Origin: Microbacterium sp. Root553
GTDB lineage: Bacteria > Actinomycetota > Actinomycetes > Actinomycetales > Microbacteriaceae
Direction of reading: 5' to 3'
Assembly (NCBI RefSeq): GCF_001426995.1
Contig: NZ_LMFY01000001.1
Span: 1,516,470-1,580,469 of the forward strand
Length of the DNA stretch: 64,000 bases
Part shown: in pieces, positions 61,303 through 64,000 of the stretch
Layout of the letters: each line of letters begins with the position of its first letter
Position numbering within the stretch: the stretch's first letter is position 1
Made by a program: the position numbers and the translations under genes
Notes under the pieces: model-generated
Told to the model about the DNA's origin: nothing
What the model saw: only the letters and a program-made list of their open reading frames with translations
Database searches by the model: none

Positions 61303-62543
61303 GCGGAGGCCTCGTCTGCGGTGTCTGCGGTGCGTGCGGTGTCTGCTGTGCGCGGTTCGTCGCCGTGGGCGGCGTCGGCCTTCGCGATCGCCTCGCGGAT
61401 GCGGGCGGCGCCCTGCTCGGGGGTGACCTCGGCGGCCCACGCCCACATCGCGGCCTCGGATCCGGCGAGGAACTTGAGCTTGTCGGCGGCGCGGCGGGGG
61501 CTGGTCAGCTGCAGGTGCAGGCGCACGCTGTCGCGCCCCACGTGGACGGGGGCCTGGTGCCACGCGGCGATGTACGGGGTCGGGGTGTCGTAGAGCGCAT
61601 CGACGCCACGCAGCAGGCGCAGGTAGAGGGGCGCGAGCTCGTCGCGCTCGGCCTCGGTCGTCTCGGCGAAGTCCGGGACGTGGCGGTGCGGCATCAGGTG
61701 CACCTCGAGAGGCCACCGCGCGGCGAAGGGCACGAAGGCGGTCCAGTGCTCGCCGCGGAACACGACCCGCTCCGAGGCCTGCTCGGACTCGAGGATGTGC
61801 TGGAACAGGTCGGGGGCGGTGCGGTCGATCGAGTCGAGCACTCTCGTGGTGCGGGGTGTGACGTACGGGTAGGCGTAGATCTGACCGTGCGGATGCGGCA
61901 GCGTGACGCCGATCGCCTCACCGCGGTTCTCGAACGGGAAGATCTGCTCGATGCCGGGGAGCTGCGAGAGGGCGGCGGTGCGGTCGGCCCAGGCCTCGAT
62001 GACCGTGCGCGCGCGGGTGACGGACTGCGTGCCGAAGGATCCGGTGTGCTCGGGGCTGAAGCACACGACCTCGCACCGACCGACCGAGGTGCGCGTGCGC
62101 CCGAGTCCGAGGGCCGCGAGATCGTCGAGGCCACGCGGAGCGTTGGATGCCTCGGGGGCTGAGCCGATCGCCTCGGCCAGCGCGGGGCCGAACGCGGGGG
62201 AGCGGTTCTCGAACACGGCGACGTCGTACATCGACGGCACCTCCGACGGGTTCGTCGCAGTCTGCGGTGCCAGCGGGTCGGCGTCGGCGCTGGGCATCAT
62301 GACGCGGTTCTGACGGTTCGCGGCGACCGTGATCCAGTCTCCGGTCAGCACGTCGAGGCGCATCGTGGCGGTGGCGCCGCGCGGGTCGAGCGTGCGGGAG
62401 TCGACAGCGCGCTCGGCACCGAGCGTCGTGTCGGGGTCGTCGAAGTAGATCAGTTCGCGGCCGTCGGCGAGGGTCGTCGCGCGCTTGGTGATCCCCGCGG
62501 AGAGGGACTCGGTTCGCAACTCAGGCAATTCGTGCGTGTTCAC
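61299..62543 (-). CDS. galT: Galactose-1-phosphate uridylyltransferase
   Basis: A 414-residue HIT-superfamily enzyme with the active-site motif LPHPHGQIYAYPYV (the first histidine of the HPH becomes uridylylated), FENRSPAFGP, EVVCFSPEHTGSF and EVHLMPHRHVPDF. It exchanges UMP between UDP-glucose and galactose 1-phosphate. The GTG at 62543 lies exactly six bases after TAGCAT, so the transcript is probably leaderless. It is first in the operon and divergent from a LacI regulator gene. Its first codons lie in the third copy of the 86-bp inverted repeat. Confidence 0.96.
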
Positions 62544-62597
62544 GTAAACATGCTACGCACAGGGCCGTGGTAACGTCAACACTGCTGAGTTGTGAAC
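62512..62597. repeat. 86-bp inverted-repeat element, copy 3, over the galT promoter
   Basis: The left arm GTTCGCAACTCAGGCA (62512-62527, degenerate) and the right arm TGCTGAGTTGTGAAC (62583-62597) span exactly 86 bases, like copies 1 and 2. Unlike them, this copy covers the start of galT and its whole promoter. Confidence 0.55.
62550..62579 (-). promoter_or_regulatory. galT promoter
   Basis: On the minus strand TTGACG (62579-62574), an 18-base spacer and TAGCAT (62555-62550), six bases before GTG 62543. The -35 box and spacer length are the same as in the promoter at 8681-8710. Confidence 0.7.
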
Positions 62598-62617
62598 GCG
62601 AGGCGGGGGTGAGCGGG

Positions 62618-63697
62618 ATGGACGACGACCCGCTGCGCGCGCCGGATGCTCGCCGCCGGCGCCGCCCCGCATCGGGGCGCGTCTCGATGGCGATGGTCGC
62701 GTCTCGCGCGGGCGTGTCCGGTCAGACCGTCTCGCGCGTCGTCAACGACAGTCCGCGGGTCGATCCCGCCACACGTGAGCGTGTCGAGACCGCGATGGCC
62801 GAGCTCGGATATCGGCCCCATCGTGCGGCGCGCGCGCTGCGCACCGGGCGCTCGCAGACCATCGGTCTCGTCGTCACCACGCTCGCCACGGTCGGCAACT
62901 CGCGGATGCTGCAGGCCACCGCCGAGGCGGCCGCCGAACGCGGATACGCGCTCACGCTCGTGACGGCCGGTGACAGCGCGTCGACCACCGCAGAACGCGA
63001 CGGCGCCCCTGCGAGCGGCAGCGGCTCCGGCGACACCGTAGCCGACGCGTTCGAACGCCTCTCGGAACAGGAGGTCGACGGCGCGATCGTGCTCAACGAG
63101 GCCTCGGCCCTGGTGCCTGCCGCCGAAAGGCCTGCAGGTCTCCGGCTCGTCGTGGTCGATGCCCCGGCCACGGCCGATCTCGTCGTCGTGCACAGCGACC
63201 ATGTCGGCGGGGCTGCTGCGGCGACCGCGCATCTTCTGGAGCGCGGGCACGCGACCGTGCACCACCTCGCGGGCCCGGCCGACTCGTTCGCCGCCGGCGA
63301 GCGCGAGCGGGGCTGGCGTGAGACCCTCGTCGCCGCGGGCATCGAGCCGCCGCCGATCGTGCGCGGCGACTGGACGGCGGAGGCAGGCTTTCTCGCGGGC
63401 GAGGCGCTGCTCGCGGCATCCGCCGTCTTCTGCGCCAACGACCAGATGGCGCTGGGGCTGCTGCGGGCGCTCGCCGACGCCGGGCGTCGGGTGCCGGAGG
63501 ACGTCAGCGTGATCGGCTTCGACGATGTGCCGGATGCCGCGAACTACCGCCCGCCGCTGACGACGATCCGGCAGGACTTCCCGGCCCTCGCGCACCGCGC
63601 CGTCGGCCTGCTCGTCGCAGAGATCGAGGGGACGCCCGGGGCTGAGGCATCCGCTGTCGTGCCGACCCTCCTGGTCGAGCGCGCCAGCACCCGCTGA
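62618..63697 (+). CDS. LacI-family transcriptional regulator, probably of the gal operon
   Basis: A 359-residue LacI protein with helix-turn-helix SMAMVASRAGVSGQTVSRVVN after a basic 20-residue start, and an effector domain with DQMALGLLRALADAG and VIGFDDVPDAANYRPPLTTIRQDF. It is the close relative of the LacI protein at 10723. It is divergent from galT, whose promoter lies in the 74-base gap, so galactose-controlled repression of galTKE is likely. I use ATG 62618, preceded by GGGGGTGAG; GTG 62609 is an alternative. Confidence 0.9.
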   Translation: MDDDPLRAPDARRRRRPASGRVSMAMVASRAGVSGQTVSRVVNDSPRVDPATRERVETAMAELGYRPHRAARALRTGRSQTIGLVVTTLATVGNSRMLQATAEAAAERGYALTLVTAGDSASTTAERDGAPASGSGSGDTVADAFERLSEQEVDGAIVLNEASALVPAAERPAGLRLVVVDAPATADLVVVHSDHVGGAAAATAHLLERGHATVHHLAGPADSFAAGERERGWRETLVAAGIEPPPIVRGDWTAEAGFLAGEALLAASAVFCANDQMALGLLRALADAGRRVPEDVSVIGFDDVPDAANYRPPLTTIRQDFPALAHRAVGLLVAEIEGTPGAEASAVVPTLLVERASTR

Positions 63698-63785
63698 TCC
63701 GGTCGCGGCGCCCGCATCCGTTCCCCGCGTCTGTCGGTGTCGCCGCCGCGTCTGTCGCCGCCGCCGCGTCTGTCGCCGTGGCGGT

Positions 63786-64000
63786 GCGGGGTCAAAAGCG
63801 CACCGGGCCTGTGGTCGGGGTCAGTTCGGCATCGAGAGCGGCGGTTTTGGATGCGTAGGTGGCCCCGCCTGGAGGGCGGGATGCGTAAGTGGCCCCGCCT
63901 GGCGTGGCGGATGCGCCCGTTCTCCCGCGCCGGATCGCCTGCATCCGTCGCCGTGGCTGTGCGGGGTCGAAAGCGCACTGGGCCTGTGGTCGGGGTCAGT
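63786..64000. repeat. GCGGGGTCA repeat array, locus D (gene-free 63698-64000, cut by window end)
   Basis: Forward cores at 63786 and 63815 (29 bp apart), reverse cores at 63852 and 63882 (30 bp apart), with the inner forward-to-reverse offset again 37 bp. A second unit begins with forward cores at 63961 and 63990 and runs out of the window. Before the array, 63720-63780 is a simple repeat (CGTCTGTCGCCG-like). No gene is seen. Confidence 0.85.

Overview
The window is a 64 kb piece of a very GC-rich (about 70 percent) actinobacterial chromosome. I infer Microbacterium or a close Microbacteriaceae relative. The reasons are the codon bias, the frequent word GGATGC/GCATCC, many four-base ATGA/GTGA gene overlaps, GTG starts, and probable leaderless starts with TANNNT six to eight bases before the start codon. 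I see no tRNA, rRNA, phage, transposase or CRISPR array. The content is ordinary chromosomal catabolism, with unusually rich small-repeat structure between and inside genes.

Layout. 1-17 kb is a pentose region: a truncated sugar ABC importer (ATPase plus two permeases, the order of the YtfR-YtfT-YjfF galactofuranose system); facing it, a solute-binding protein, two permeases and a GH127 beta-L-arabinofuranosidase, controlled by a divergent LacI protein through a clear promoter and operator region; then an SDR epimerase, a second LacI regulator and the arabinose operon (araD, an FGGY kinase, araA, galM-like). 17.5-21.8 kb holds an ABM-domain membrane protein, a thiolase and a GH42 beta-galactosidase. 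22-26.8 kb is a valine/branched-acyl-CoA operon (mmsA, acyl-CoA dehydrogenase, mmsB, enoyl-CoA hydratase). 28.5-32.1 kb is etfB-etfA followed two bases later by a membrane cytochrome b with a repeat-built N-terminus. 34.4-40.6 kb handles proline, arginine and ornithine: a putA fusion, a DDAH-like hydrolase and rocD. 41-51 kb is mixed housekeeping: MarR with an MFS exporter, cutC, a lipase, DUF1684, a lipoate ligase, an orphan DNA methyltransferase, two lipoproteins, a carboxylesterase and two very small genes. 51.8-55.6 kb looks like a polyamine/amine module (cupin, PuuB-like oxidase, Lrp, aldehyde dehydrogenase). 55.7-59.1 kb is ROK regulator, ChbG/YdjC deacetylase and GPH-type transporter. 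59.1-63.7 kb is galT-galK-galE, divergent from a third LacI regulator.

How it fits together. The sugar genes form an import-hydrolysis-entry chain: ABC uptake of L-arabinofuranose-type sugars, intracellular cleavage by GH127, then AraA, the kinase and AraD to xylulose 5-phosphate. Galactosides are cut by GH42 and fed to the Leloir enzymes. Acyl-CoA dehydrogenase electrons would go to ETF, encoded about 4 kb away together with a possible membrane acceptor.

The most unusual content is repeat structure. (1) A 17-bp GCGGGGTCA-type core occurs at four intergenic loci; neighbouring cores are 29-30 bp apart, and the inner forward and inner reverse cores are always 37 bp apart. (2) An inverted-repeat element of exactly 86 bp occurs three times, once over the galT promoter. 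(3) A 77-bp hairpin occurs three times, in the same codon phase, inside the cytochrome b gene. These, together with the widespread TANNNT-N6-8-start pattern, are the main points for a second look.
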